64,000 bases of DNA from the NCBI RefSeq assembly GCF_900116445.1, contig NZ_FPBH01000035.1, positions 1 to 64,000 of the forward strand, read 5' to 3'. The notes under the pieces are model-generated. The model saw nothing but the letters and a program-made list of their open reading frames with translations, had not been told where the DNA came from and made no database searches. Shown here piece by piece: positions 52,754-61,945 of this stretch (position 1 is its first letter; every line of letters starts with the position of its first letter). This DNA is from Paraburkholderia aspalathi. Lineage in GTDB: Bacteria; Pseudomonadota; Gammaproteobacteria; Burkholderiales; Burkholderiaceae. The translations under genes and the position numbers were made by a program.

Positions 52754-53851
52754 TTACACCGTTGCCATCGCATCCAGCGACTGCCCTTCGTACAACTGGC
52801 CAAAGCGGTTCGCGAGGAAGTCGCGCAGCGACACCTGTTCCTGACGCACGAAACCGCTTTGCGGCAGCTTCTGCTCACGGAACAGATCGAGCACCGCGCA
52901 CATCGCGCCGGCCGTGGTGATCTGAATGGCACTCATCGGCACGCCGCACACGGTCTTCGCGAAGATCTTGCGGGTGAAGACTTCCTGCACCAGTTGACCG
53001 TCACGCATACCGCTCACAGTGATGAACACCAGCACGACGTCTTGCGCGGTCGCGGGCACCGAGCGGCGCATGATGGTCTTGAGCGTATCGCGGTCGCTCG
53101 AAAGACGCAGGTCTTCCAGCAGGAACTGCATCAGGTTGCGGTGGCCCGGATAACGCACCGACTTGTAGTCCAGCGATTCGACGCGGCCCGCCAGCGTTTC
53201 GCATAGCGTACCCAGCCCGCCGGACGTATTGAAGGCTTCGTATTCGGTACCGTCGAGAGAGAAGTGCTCGAGGCCTTCCAGCGGCTGCACCCACTGCGTC
53301 CGGCTGTCGCGAATCGCTTCGCACGGCTGGCAGTACTCGTTGATCAGACCGTCGACGCTCCACGTCAGGTTGTACTTCAGCGCGTTGGTTGGGAACTCCG
53401 GCAGCGCGCCGACGCGCATTTTCACGTCGCGGATTTCGGTGAAACGGTTCGCCAGTTCATGCGCGGCGATGCCGATGAAACCCGGTGCGAGACCGCATTG
53501 CGGCATGAAGGCGTGATCGGCGTCGTCGGCGATTGCACGAATCGCGCTGGTGGCGCGCACGTCTTCGGTCAGATCGAAGTAATGGACGCCCGCGCCCTTG
53601 GCGGCCGAGGCCACGTTCACCGCCAGGTAATACGGCAGTGCGTTGATGAGCGCGTCAAAGCCCTGAATGGCGGCGCGCAGTGCGGCGGCATCGGCGGAAT
53701 CGACACGGCGGGTCGGGATACCCTGGGCGGCGAGCTTATCGAGCGCATGCTGATCGCGGTCGAATGCGACGACGTCGTAATCGCCCGTTTCGCGCAACAT
53801 ATGGGCGATGGTGTGACCGATCAAACCTGCGCCAACGATGGCTACTTTCAT
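52754..53851 (-). CDS. Saccharopine dehydrogenase-family oxidoreductase
   Basis: 365 residues. N-terminal Rossmann motif VAIVGAGLIGHTIAHML; the rest matches the Lys9/LYS-type and lysine 6-dehydrogenase group (SGGLGTLCETLAGR, RYPGHRNLMQFLLEDL). It acts on lysine or a related amino acid with NAD(P). The Lrp-family gene lies 225 bases upstream on the same strand; such a pair is common for amino-acid catabolism. Start ATG 53851, with AAGGAGA 7 nt upstream; the frame to 53998 lacks support. Confidence 0.85.
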   Translation of the reverse strand: MKVAIVGAGLIGHTIAHMLRETGDYDVVAFDRDQHALDKLAAQGIPTRRVDSADAAALRAAIQGFDALINALPYYLAVNVASAAKGAGVHYFDLTEDVRATSAIRAIADDADHAFMPQCGLAPGFIGIAAHELANRFTEIRDVKMRVGALPEFPTNALKYNLTWSVDGLINEYCQPCEAIRDSRTQWVQPLEGLEHFSLDGTEYEAFNTSGGLGTLCETLAGRVESLDYKSVRYPGHRNLMQFLLEDLRLSSDRDTLKTIMRRSVPATAQDVVLVFITVSGMRDGQLVQEVFTRKIFAKTVCGVPMSAIQITTAGAMCAVLDLFREQKLPQSGFVRQEQVSLRDFLANRFGQLYEGQSLDAMATV

Positions 53852-54076
53852 GTCGCTTCTCCTTGTTCTGTGTATGCTGTCTCCAGCTTGGGAAGTGCGC
53901 TGCGCTAAGGCGCTGCGCCCGGCGGGCTGAACCCTTGAGACACAGTTTAGGGAGAAGCAAAAACAGTTCATACGCGCAAAGTGCTGCGCTATGACCATGA
54001 ACTTCGACGTTATGACGACATGATCGGTCGATATGTCGAAAACATGTCAAAACGGCGTAAAAATCTGGCCGTAGGA

Positions 54077-54535
54077 TCACACCATGCCGCGGTCGATCTT
54101 GCGTGCAAGAATGATCGACGTGGTGGTTCGCTCCACCCCTTCCAGGCCGCCGATCTCGTCGAGCAGATCGTTGAGGCGGTCGGGCGAATCGGCGCGCAGC
54201 CACGCGACGTAGTCGAACTCGCCGCTCACCGCGCATAGCAGTTGTACCTCGGGCATCTTGCCGAGACGTTTCTGCACGGCCGGCCCGTACTTCGGCGCGA
54301 TGATGATGCCGACGTACGCCTGGATGCTCGAGTCGAGTACGTCCTGGCCGAGCCGCACGCTATAGCCGCCAATCACGTTGCTGCGCTCGAGCCTGGCGAT
54401 CCGGGCGATCACAGTGGTACGCGCCACATCCAGTTGACGCGCGAGGTTGGCGACGCTCTCACGGGCGTTGGCTTGCAGCAGCGCAACGAGGTTGCGGTCG
54501 AGATCGTCGAGTTGGTCGAGGCGCGGAGGTCTCAT
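54077..54535 (-). CDS. Lrp/AsnC-family regulator
   Basis: 152 residues. N-terminal HTH (LARQLDVARTTVIARIARLE) and a C-terminal RAM/ACT-like domain (YVGIIIAPKYGPAV..CAVSGEFDYVAWLRA). It is upstream of the saccharopine-dehydrogenase-like gene and is the likely activator or repressor of it, with lysine or a related amino acid as ligand. The region between (53852-54076) contains several imperfect GACAT/ATGTC half-sites. Confidence 0.88.
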   Translation of the reverse strand: MRPPRLDQLDDLDRNLVALLQANARESVANLARQLDVARTTVIARIARLERSNVIGGYSVRLGQDVLDSSIQAYVGIIIAPKYGPAVQKRLGKMPEVQLLCAVSGEFDYVAWLRADSPDRLNDLLDEIGGLEGVERTTTSIILARKIDRGMV

Positions 54536-54686
54536 CGGGGGCGAAGGAAGTTGGTCGGTTGTGAAGGATTATCGCGCGTCCTGGGCATCGGGCGGCAGGC
54601 AGAGGAACCCCGAGCCATGCGTGACGCAATGATGAACGGCTAACAACGAGCGCGAAACGGGAAACGAAGCCTGGCAAGCGGCACGA

Positions 54687-55571
54687 TCACGCCCCGAACC
54701 GCTCGATCACGAAATCGATGAAGCTGGTGAGCTTGGGCGTGGCGCGGCGGTCGCGTGAGTAAAGCAGATGGACGGGCGCGCCCTCCGGCAGATAGTCCTC
54801 CAGCACCGACACCAGTTCGCCACTGGCGATCTCCCTCGCAAGCAGCGCCTCCGGCTGCAACACCAGCCCGAAGCCACGCAATGCCGCAACCTTCAGCGCC
54901 TGGCCGTTGTTCGCCCGGAACCGTCCGGCGCGCAGCTGGTTTTCGTCCGCGTCCTCGCCGCCTAGCCGCCACAAGCCCTCACGGCCCCAATGCAGAAAGC
55001 CGAGGCATTCGTGCTGCACGAGATCGGCCGGCGTACGCGGTGTGCCGGCCCGCGCCAGATACGCCGGCGACGCGCACGCGCGCATCCGGTAAGGCTTCAA
55101 CGGCCGCGCGACGAAACTGGAATCCGGCAAGCGGCCGATGCGCACCGACGCATCGAAGCCCTCTTCCACTAGGTCAATCACACGATTCGACAGATCCAGT
55201 TCGAGGCTCACGTCCGGCCACGCACTCAGGTAGTCGGTCATCGCCGGGGCAAAGACCTCGACGCCGTAGGTCAGCGGCACCGTCACTTTCAGCACCCCGC
55301 GCGGCGCGGCCGCCATGGCCTCGGCGAGCGACTCCGCCGCCTTGACGTCGGCCAGAATGCGCCGGCACTGGTCGTAGTATTGACGGCCGATTTCGGTCAG
55401 GCTCTGACGGCGCGTGGTACGCGTCAGAAGCCGCGTCGCGAGCCGCGTTTCAAGCGAGCGGATGTGCTTGCCCACCATCGCCGACGAAATGTCAAAACGC
55501 TCGGCGGCCGCCGTGAGACTGCCCGCCTCGACCACCGCAACGAAGATTTCCATGCTGACGAATTTGTCCAC
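54687..55571 (-). CDS. LysR-family regulator (CrgA-like subgroup)
   Basis: 294 residues. HTH: MEIFVAVVEAGSLTAAAERF then ISSAMVGKHIRSLE. The effector domain follows. No obvious divergent target other than the LTXXQ gene 188 bases away; it may regulate distant genes. Confidence 0.88.
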   Translation of the reverse strand: MDKFVSMEIFVAVVEAGSLTAAAERFDISSAMVGKHIRSLETRLATRLLTRTTRRQSLTEIGRQYYDQCRRILADVKAAESLAEAMAAAPRGVLKVTVPLTYGVEVFAPAMTDYLSAWPDVSLELDLSNRVIDLVEEGFDASVRIGRLPDSSFVARPLKPYRMRACASPAYLARAGTPRTPADLVQHECLGFLHWGREGLWRLGGEDADENQLRAGRFRANNGQALKVAALRGFGLVLQPEALLAREIASGELVSVLEDYLPEGAPVHLLYSRDRRATPKLTSFIDFVIERFGA

Positions 55572-55758
55572 CCGCTATTTCCTGTTCGTTTCGGTTGTAA
55601 GCGTTTGTCGCACTGCAGCCGCATTGTAGGGATATCGTGATACTAATAGCGGCGACGGCGAAGTGGGCAGCCGGTCGCCTTGCGTCGCTATGCGAACGCG
55701 CGTTGGGCCGCTCGCCATGCTCGCCTTGTCATAATTCGAACAGACATCAGGAGTTTCG

Positions 55759-56256
55759 ATGAAAAAAGCACTCGTAATGCTGGCCACCGCAGTCGCCATG
55801 AGCGGCGCATTCGCACAAACTTCCGCACCGGCCTCGGCACCGACGGGCACCCCGGCTTCGGCGCCGGCCGCCAAAGCAGGCCACGAGCGCAATGTCGAAG
55901 ACCGCATCGCCTATCTGCACACGCAGTTGAAGATCACGCCGGCGCAGGAATCGCAATGGAACGCGTTCGCCGATGTCATGCGCGGCAATGGCGAGACGAT
56001 GGGGCAGTTGTTCCAGCAGCGCAAGGCCAACACGAATCTGTCGGCGATCGACGACATGAAGCAATACGCCACGATCGCGCAAGCGCATGCGGACGGCATG
56101 AAGAAACTGGTCGATGCGTTCGATCCGCTGTACAGCAGCTTCTCGCCTGAGCAGAAGAAACTTGCCGACGTGACGTTCCATCAGGGCGGTCCTGAAGGCG
56201 GCCATCGTCACCAGGGCAAGGGCGGCGCCAAGAAGGCACCGGCCGCTGCGGAATGA
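55759..56256 (+). CDS. LTXXQ-motif periplasmic protein (Spy/CpxP-like)
   Basis: 165 residues. Signal peptide of about 19 residues (MKKALVMLATAVAMSGAFA), Ala/Pro-rich linker, then helical segment LHTQLKITPAQESQWNAFADV, of the LTxxQ type (LKITPAQ), and a His/Lys-rich tail. Spy/CpxP-type proteins act as periplasmic chaperones in envelope stress. AGGAG lies 8 nt upstream. Confidence 0.85.
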   Translation: MKKALVMLATAVAMSGAFAQTSAPASAPTGTPASAPAAKAGHERNVEDRIAYLHTQLKITPAQESQWNAFADVMRGNGETMGQLFQQRKANTNLSAIDDMKQYATIAQAHADGMKKLVDAFDPLYSSFSPEQKKLADVTFHQGGPEGGHRHQGKGGAKKAPAAAE

Positions 56257-56453
56257 TGCGACTCTGAAGCCGTAAGAAATTAGTTACATTACACGGTTGA
56301 TGGCGCGCGGCGCGGGTTTCCGCGCTGCGCGCAGTTCTATTGCCCTTGGCAAAAGAACCCGATCTTCAAATGCATCTGGCATGATTGCGAGTATGCAGCG
56401 TCGGGACGCAAGGTCCTGGCCAGGCTGTTCATCTCTCCACATCCACTCGCTTC

Positions 56454-56891
56454 ATGACCGAACTCAAAAATCTCGATCTGAGTCAAGATGACGACACCCA
56501 GCGCGTCGTCAAAAACGAAACCGTGCGCGTTGAATTTGCTGCTGCCGAAGGCGAACTGATGAGCCTGGAAGGCCCGAACCGCTATGCCCGCGGCGACGCG
56601 CTGATCACCGGGTCGACCGGCGACCGCTGGGTCGTCTCGCGTGAACGTTTCGATGCCAAATACCTGCCGGAAGACGCCGCGCTCGCTCACGGCGAAGCGG
56701 GCGCATACCGTAACCGTCCCGCTGTCGTGCTGGCCAAGCAGATGAATGAAGCGTTTTCACTGGCACGTTCAGCGAGTGGCGGCGACGTGCTGCACGGCGC
56801 GGCCGGCGACTGGATCATGCAGTACGCCCCCGGCGACTACGGTGTGGTGCAGGCCGCACGCTTCGCGAAGGTTTATCGGCTCGCGGACTGA
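56454..56891 (+). CDS. PGDYG-domain protein
   Basis: 145 residues, cytoplasmic. The C-terminal APGDYGVVQAARFAKVYRL is the PGDYG signature of a small Burkholderiales family of unknown role. The start ATG 56454 is set by frame; its ribosome site is weak. Confidence 0.75.
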   Translation: MTELKNLDLSQDDDTQRVVKNETVRVEFAAAEGELMSLEGPNRYARGDALITGSTGDRWVVSRERFDAKYLPEDAALAHGEAGAYRNRPAVVLAKQMNEAFSLARSASGGDVLHGAAGDWIMQYAPGDYGVVQAARFAKVYRLAD

Positions 56892-56987
56892 GTCACAGCC
56901 TATGATTCACTGCCGCTGAATCGTGGCCGGCTGGGCGCGAAAAGGCCGCCTTCTACCCAATGGCCCGGCTGTCTCGAGCCAATCGCT

Positions 56988-57356
56988 TCAGGCAAACTCG
57001 TCGCCGAGATCCACCGTCACATCGCGCGGCACCGCGTCGCCGTTCGCGTACTGTTCTTCAAGCGAGCCAATACTCGCTTCGACATATGCCCGTAACACGG
57101 CGAAACTCCGGCCTCGCAGCCGCGCCGGCAAGGCACGATAACGCGCCAACGCCGTCGGCGCGATCAGCACGGTCATCACAATCCGGCGCGCGGTCGAACC
57201 GAAACGCATGGCAACCCAGTGAATCGCCAGCGTCGGCGTGCCGTCTTCGCCCGCACGCTGGATGAACTGCGTCTGCTCGGGAAACAGATCGCTGATAACG
57301 CGCGCCAATTCCTCGAACTCGGGATTCGCGCAGTCGTATTGGTAAGCTTCTTCCAT
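56988..57356 (-). CDS. Hypothetical protein, 122 aa (Burkholderiales type)
   Basis: 122 residues, soluble alpha/beta. Contains FEELARVISDLFPEQTQFIQ and IHWVAMRFGSTARRIVMTVLI. It resembles short Burkholderia-specific proteins (possibly DUF3022), but I am not sure of the family. The ribosome site before ATG 57356 is weak. Confidence 0.55.
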   Translation of the reverse strand: MEEAYQYDCANPEFEELARVISDLFPEQTQFIQRAGEDGTPTLAIHWVAMRFGSTARRIVMTVLIAPTALARYRALPARLRGRSFAVLRAYVEASIGSLEEQYANGDAVPRDVTVDLGDEFA

Positions 57357-57456
57357 GAAGTGTGCCGAAAGGATGAGCCTGAACTGCGTACCGCAAGGGT
57401 ACGCCGAAAGTTAGAGAATCACGGATGGCCGGTGTAACAGGCGGTTCACAAACGAC

Positions 57457-58260
57457 TCACGCGGCAAGCGTCGGGCGACGGAACGCTCTGAACAACAAGC
57501 CCGCGACGATCACCGCCCCCACCGCATACACGCCGTCCACGGCAGCGAGCGGCACGAGCTGCGCCTGGAACAACGCAGCCGGCACGTCGACCAGCGCGTG
57601 CAACACAATCGCGAGCGGCAGGATGCCGCGCCAGCCAGCCCGCAACCCACGCCACATCAGCAGCGACAAGCCGATCTGGAACACCAGCGCGGCCACACGT
57701 TCGAGCGCGAAAATGCCGGCCGTCTGCGGCGTCAGGCTGGCGAGAATCAGGTGGATGCGCATCACCGAGTCGGTCGGCAGATTGCTCAGATAGCCGTCCA
57801 GCTCGCCGCGGTTTTCGAAGATGGCGAACAGGATCCATTGAATCTGCACCAGCACGCCGACCAGCCACGCTTCAGCGCCGCCGTGGCCGAGGCCATAGGT
57901 CAGCGCCGTACCGTCACCGGTGCCCGCAGCGGACTTCGCTGCCGCGCGCTTGAGCAGCAGCCGCATCCCGATGAACCGCCCCACTTCCTCGCAGATACCC
58001 GCCGCCAGCGCGCCATACACCACGAAGGCCACCGGATTGGACAGGAAGGTGGCGGTCGCTTCGTTCCGATGCAGCACGTAGTCGTTCAGCGCGCGCTCGA
58101 TCACCATCGCGAACAGCGCGAACACGGCGATGCCGGTGATCGCGTCGCGGGGGTTCAGCGCGAGCGGCCGACGCAAACGGCGGTAGATCAGGAACGGTAA
58201 AGCGGCGATGAACAGCGTCGCGACGGCGAGGCTCGAGAGGGTAAGCGGTGCAACAACCAT
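57457..58260 (-). CDS. YhfC-family intramembrane metalloprotease
   Basis: 267 residues, about 7 to 8 helices. The motifs GICEEVGRFIGMRL (EE), YGLGHGGAEAWLV and VLHALVDVPAALF carry the Glu and His residues of the YhfC (DUF2324) membrane protease group. Location: inner membrane. Target unknown. AAGGAAA lies before the ATG. Confidence 0.75.
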   Translation of the reverse strand: MVVAPLTLSSLAVATLFIAALPFLIYRRLRRPLALNPRDAITGIAVFALFAMVIERALNDYVLHRNEATATFLSNPVAFVVYGALAAGICEEVGRFIGMRLLLKRAAAKSAAGTGDGTALTYGLGHGGAEAWLVGVLVQIQWILFAIFENRGELDGYLSNLPTDSVMRIHLILASLTPQTAGIFALERVAALVFQIGLSLLMWRGLRAGWRGILPLAIVLHALVDVPAALFQAQLVPLAAVDGVYAVGAVIVAGLLFRAFRRPTLAA

Positions 58261-58320
58261 GGGTTTCCTTGCGATGACCGGCGCGCACCCGCTGCGCGCC
58301 GCAGCCCGAATGATCGCAGA

Positions 58321-58353
58321 TCAGCGCGAAGTCAGCGCAAAGTCAGCGCAAAG
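58321..58353. repeat. Three tandem copies of an 11-bp unit at the end of ptxS
   Basis: TCAGCGCAAAG repeated three times (58321-58331 with one change, 58332-58342, 58343-58353), overlapping the ptxS stop. The unit is 11 bp, so expansion would alter the reading frame of the final codons. Confidence 0.8.
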
Positions 58354-59452
58354 TTGAGGCGCGGACGATCAATTCGCCTGGCAGGAGGCAGTCGCGCGCG
58401 GTGGCCTGAACCCCTTCGATGCGCTCGTGGAGGAACTCGACCGCGCGATAGCCGATCTCGTAGGTCGGCTGGCGGATCGCGGTGATACCCGTCAATTCGG
58501 CCCATTCGGGATCGTCGATCGACAGCAGCGCGACGCGCGCCTGCCAATCCGCGCCGTAGCGCGCTTTCAAATGGAGAGCGAGGCACAGCGCGACGGGCGC
58601 GTTGGCCGCGAACAAGGCGATGCGGCTGGCTTTGCCACCGGTGCGAACTGTGACGCTGCTTGTCGCGTTACCTGTCACGCTGGCCACGGCATCGCCAAGG
58701 CCGCCATCCGCGTCAATTGCGCGGTCCAGTTCGGCAAGAGCGCGCTCGACGGCTGCCGGCTCCGCAAGATTCAGCACCAGCGTATGCCCACGCGCGCCGC
58801 CCACGCCGCTCATCACCTCGCGAAACGCCGCCTCGCGCAGTTGCCGCGAACTGACTTGCTCGAAGGGCTGCACGACAAACCAGATATCGTCGAACCCATT
58901 GTCGAGCAGATGCCGCGTGCCGAGCTCGGCGGCCGCCCGGTTGTCCAACCCGACCATGTCGGCGACGAGCCCATCCACCGAACGGTCGACCAGCACCGCC
59001 GGAATCCCGCCGCCGCCCACCGGCCGCAGGGTTTCCTCACGCACGCCAAGCGCGTTGACGATCACGCCTTCCACGCGATACGTGGTCAGCAGTTGCAGAT
59101 AGCGCCGCTCCATTTCGACTTCGTTGGCCGCGTGGCAGATCAGCGGCATCAACCCGAGCGCATGACAAGCGGCTTCCACGCCTTGCAGCACTTCGACGGA
59201 ATACGGGTTGGTCAGGTCGGCGAGCAGCATGCCGATCAGGCGATTGCGGCCACGCTTGAGGCCGCGCGCCATCTGGTTCGGCTGATAGTTGAGACGCTCG
59301 ATAGCCGCCTCGATGCGCGAGCGCAATTCCGGCGACAGCACGCTCATCTCGCCATTCAGATAGCGCGAGATGCTGGTCTTGCCCGTGCCGGCTTCGCGCG
59401 CGACGTCCGTAATCGTCGCGCGGCGCGGGGCGGCAAGCGGCGTCGTGCTCAT
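58343..59452 (-). CDS. ptxS: LacI-family regulator PtxS of 2-ketogluconate genes
   Basis: 369 residues. HTH: RATITDVAREAGTGKTSISRYLNGEMSVLSPELRSRIE (in pieces), then a periplasmic-binding-like domain. It ends the kgu operon with an ATGA overlap on kguD. In Pseudomonas, PtxS represses the kgu genes, and 2-ketogluconate relieves it by binding. The 18-bp palindrome TTTGGAACC-GGTTCCAAA before kguE resembles its site. The last codons lie in an 11-bp tandem repeat. Confidence 0.9.
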   Translation of the reverse strand: MSTTPLAAPRRATITDVAREAGTGKTSISRYLNGEMSVLSPELRSRIEAAIERLNYQPNQMARGLKRGRNRLIGMLLADLTNPYSVEVLQGVEAACHALGLMPLICHAANEVEMERRYLQLLTTYRVEGVIVNALGVREETLRPVGGGGIPAVLVDRSVDGLVADMVGLDNRAAAELGTRHLLDNGFDDIWFVVQPFEQVSSRQLREAAFREVMSGVGGARGHTLVLNLAEPAAVERALAELDRAIDADGGLGDAVASVTGNATSSVTVRTGGKASRIALFAANAPVALCLALHLKARYGADWQARVALLSIDDPEWAELTGITAIRQPTYEIGYRAVEFLHERIEGVQATARDCLLPGELIVRASTLR

Positions 59453-60414
59453 TTCTTCAGCACTTCACGGTTGACGATATTAGTCGCGAGCGTACCGTCA
59501 AGCGCGGCAACGAGGTTTTCCGCTGCGTTAAGCGCCATCGCATGGCGGGTCTCGTGCGTCGCCGAGCCGATGTGCGGCAACGCGACCACGTTGGCCATTT
59601 TCAGCAGCGGCGAATCGGCCGGCAGCGGCTCGGTCTCGAACACGTCCAGACCCGCACCGTGAATCGTGCCGTTTTGCAGAGCTTCGATCAGCGCCTGTTC
59701 ATCGACCGTGGCGCCGCGCGATGCGTTGATCAGAATCGCGCTCTTCTTCATCGACTTGAATTCGGCCGCGCCGATCATGTGCTTCGTCTCGGGCGTGAGC
59801 GGCACTTGCAGGCAGACGAAGTCAGCGGTGGCGAGCAACTCCGCCAACTCGACGCGGCGCGCGCCGTATGCCTGTTCCGCCTGCGCGTTCGCACTGCGAT
59901 TCGTGTACAGCACCTTCATGTTGAAACCGAGCGCCGCGCGCCGCGCAACCGCGCCGCCGATCCGGCCCAGCCCGACGATGCCGAGCGTCTTGCCCTGCAC
60001 GTCGACACCGAAATGTGCAGGTCCGATGCTGTGCTTCCACTCGCCCGCCTTCACCCAATCCGCGAGTTCGACCACGCGCCGCGCCGACGCGAGGATCAGC
60101 GAGAACACCGTATCCGCCGTGGACTCGGTCAACACGTCCGGCGTGTGCGCGAGCACGATGCCGCGGCGCGTGAGGTCGGCAACATCGAACTGATCGAAAC
60201 CCACCGAGATGGTCGACAAGGCCTTCAGCCTGCTTGCGCCTTCGAGCATCGCCGGCGTGATTTTCACGCTCGAACCAATGCCACCGTCCGCGTCCTTCAA
60301 GGCGGCGACGAACGTGTCGTGCTGTGCAGGATCGACCTGCACGACTTTCGCATGCTGCTGCAGATAGGCGAGCACATCCTCAGGCAGCGATTTCCAGGCA
60401 ACGATCTTCTTCAT
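59449..60414 (-). CDS. kguD: 2-ketogluconate-6-phosphate reductase (D-2-hydroxyacid dehydrogenase family)
   Basis: 321 residues. Rossmann motif LGIVGLGRIGGAVARR and the catalytic set R (ASRG), E (ETEPLP) and H (LPHIGSATHETR). Reduces 2-keto-6-phosphogluconate to 6-phosphogluconate with NADPH, which then enters the Entner-Doudoroff and pentose phosphate paths. Follows kguT after 4 bases and overlaps ptxS. Confidence 0.9.
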   Translation of the reverse strand: MKKIVAWKSLPEDVLAYLQQHAKVVQVDPAQHDTFVAALKDADGGIGSSVKITPAMLEGASRLKALSTISVGFDQFDVADLTRRGIVLAHTPDVLTESTADTVFSLILASARRVVELADWVKAGEWKHSIGPAHFGVDVQGKTLGIVGLGRIGGAVARRAALGFNMKVLYTNRSANAQAEQAYGARRVELAELLATADFVCLQVPLTPETKHMIGAAEFKSMKKSAILINASRGATVDEQALIEALQNGTIHGAGLDVFETEPLPADSPLLKMANVVALPHIGSATHETRHAMALNAAENLVAALDGTLATNIVNREVLKK

Positions 60415-60418
60415 CAGC

Positions 60419-61714
60419 TTATTTTCCTTGCAACGGTGTAGCGAGCGTGGCGCCCTTGCTCTGCGGCTGTGCTTGTGCCTGCGGTTTGACGATCAACGTC
60501 AGAATCACCGCGGCGATCAGGGCGACGCTCATGAACGCATAGGATGCCGCAGGCGTTCCGGTCGCGCCGTTCAGATAGCCGACCACGTACGAACCGACGA
60601 ACGAACCGAGCGCGCCCATGCTATTGATCAGCGCCATCGCGCCGCCCGCGACGTTCTTCGGCAGCAGCTCCGGCACGATCGCGAAGAACGGTCCATACGG
60701 CGCATACATCGCGCCACCGGCAATCACCAGCAACGCGTACGACAGCCAGAAGTGCGTGGAGCCGAGCGCGTACGACGCGGCGAACGCGATCGCGCCAACC
60801 AGCAGGAACGGCCACACGAACACTTTACGGCGGTTGAGTTTATCCGATGCCCACGAAGCCGCAAGCATGGCGATCGTTGCGGCCAGATACGGCAGCGCCG
60901 AAAGCCAGCCGGTTTCGACCATGCCGAGCGTCGAACCGTTCTTCAGGATCGACGGCAGCCACAACACAAAACCATACACGCCGATGCTCCAGCAGAAATA
61001 TTGCGCGCACAGCTTGATCACGGCGGGCGTGCGGAACGCTTCGCTGTAATTGCGCATCGGTTTGATAGCGGCCTGTTCGGCGCGCAAGGTTTCGGCGAGA
61101 TCGTCCTTCTGCTGCTGCGTGAGCCACGATACCTGCTGCGGCTTGTCCTGCACGATGAACCACCAGCACACCGCCCAGAGAATCGCCGGCGCGCCTTCGG
61201 CGATGAACATGTGACGCCAGCCGAACGAATGCACCAGATAGCCGGAGACCACCGACATCCACAGCACCGTCACCGGATTGCCGAGAATCAGGAAGGTGTT
61301 GGCGCGGGAGCGCTCGCTCTTCGTGAACCAGTTGCTGATGAAAATCAGCATCGCCGGCATCACCGCGGCCTCGACCACGCCGAGCACGAAGCGGATCACC
61401 ATCAGCGAGGGGATATTGCTGACCATGCCGGTCAGCGCCGCGCACCCGCCCCACAGGATCAGGCTCCAGAACACGAGCTTTTTCACGCTGCGGCGTTCCG
61501 CGTAAATCGCGCCGGGAATCTGGAAGAAGAAATAACCGAGGAAGAACAACGCGCCGATCAGCGACGACAAGCCCTTACTGATGCCGAGATCCTGATTGAT
61601 GCCGGCGGCCGACGCGAAACCGAAGTTCGCGCGGTCGAGGTAAGCGAGGCTGTACGTGATGAATACGATCGGCATGATCGTCCACCAACGGCGAATCGCA
61701 AGCGATGAAGTCAT
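60419..61714 (-). CDS. kguT: 2-ketogluconate MFS transporter
   Basis: 431 residues, 12-helix MFS of the anion:cation symporter type. Segments LDRANFGFASAAGINQDLGI and FFQIPGAIYAERR and an RFVLGVVEAAVMPAMLIF motif are typical. Imports 2-ketogluconate by the neighbours. AAGGAGA precedes the ATG; the next gene kguD starts 4 bases after its stop. A hairpin repeat lies upstream at 61730-61820. Confidence 0.85.
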   Translation of the reverse strand: MTSSLAIRRWWTIMPIVFITYSLAYLDRANFGFASAAGINQDLGISKGLSSLIGALFFLGYFFFQIPGAIYAERRSVKKLVFWSLILWGGCAALTGMVSNIPSLMVIRFVLGVVEAAVMPAMLIFISNWFTKSERSRANTFLILGNPVTVLWMSVVSGYLVHSFGWRHMFIAEGAPAILWAVCWWFIVQDKPQQVSWLTQQQKDDLAETLRAEQAAIKPMRNYSEAFRTPAVIKLCAQYFCWSIGVYGFVLWLPSILKNGSTLGMVETGWLSALPYLAATIAMLAASWASDKLNRRKVFVWPFLLVGAIAFAASYALGSTHFWLSYALLVIAGGAMYAPYGPFFAIVPELLPKNVAGGAMALINSMGALGSFVGSYVVGYLNGATGTPAASYAFMSVALIAAVILTLIVKPQAQAQPQSKGATLATPLQGK

Positions 61715-61729
61715 GGAAGTCTCCTTTGT

Positions 61730-61820
61730 CGACCAGAGTTAGCGTTTTAGCTGTCGACCAGAGTTAGCGCTTTAGCGCTTACTCTGGTCCCATGCAAAGC
61801 ACTTACTCCGGTCCCATGCA
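61730..61820. repeat. Dispersed hairpin repeat, copy B with two partial copies (kguK-kguT gap)
   Basis: Complete copy: ACCAGAGT (61757-61764) and ACTCTGGT (61781-61788) around two AGCGCT, followed by CCCATGCA. Partial copies precede (61733-61751, with AGCGTTTTAGCT) and follow (61799-61820, starting at CACTTACTCCGGT). Same design as copy A at 40879-40919. Confidence 0.85.
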
Positions 61821-61945
61821 AGAAAGTTGCTAACGGCTTCCCGAAGCAATGATGGACGGTCATGGGGCGCTGTTCGGGCGCTCTTGCTGTTATCGAGCCA
61901 GCTAGTGCTGAACGATTGAACGCTCGTTATGCGAGGCTCAAACGC

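Noticed and set aside
60428-61708. Plus-strand frame (426 codons) opposite kguT
   Set aside because: Mirror of a membrane transporter gene; no plausible protein.
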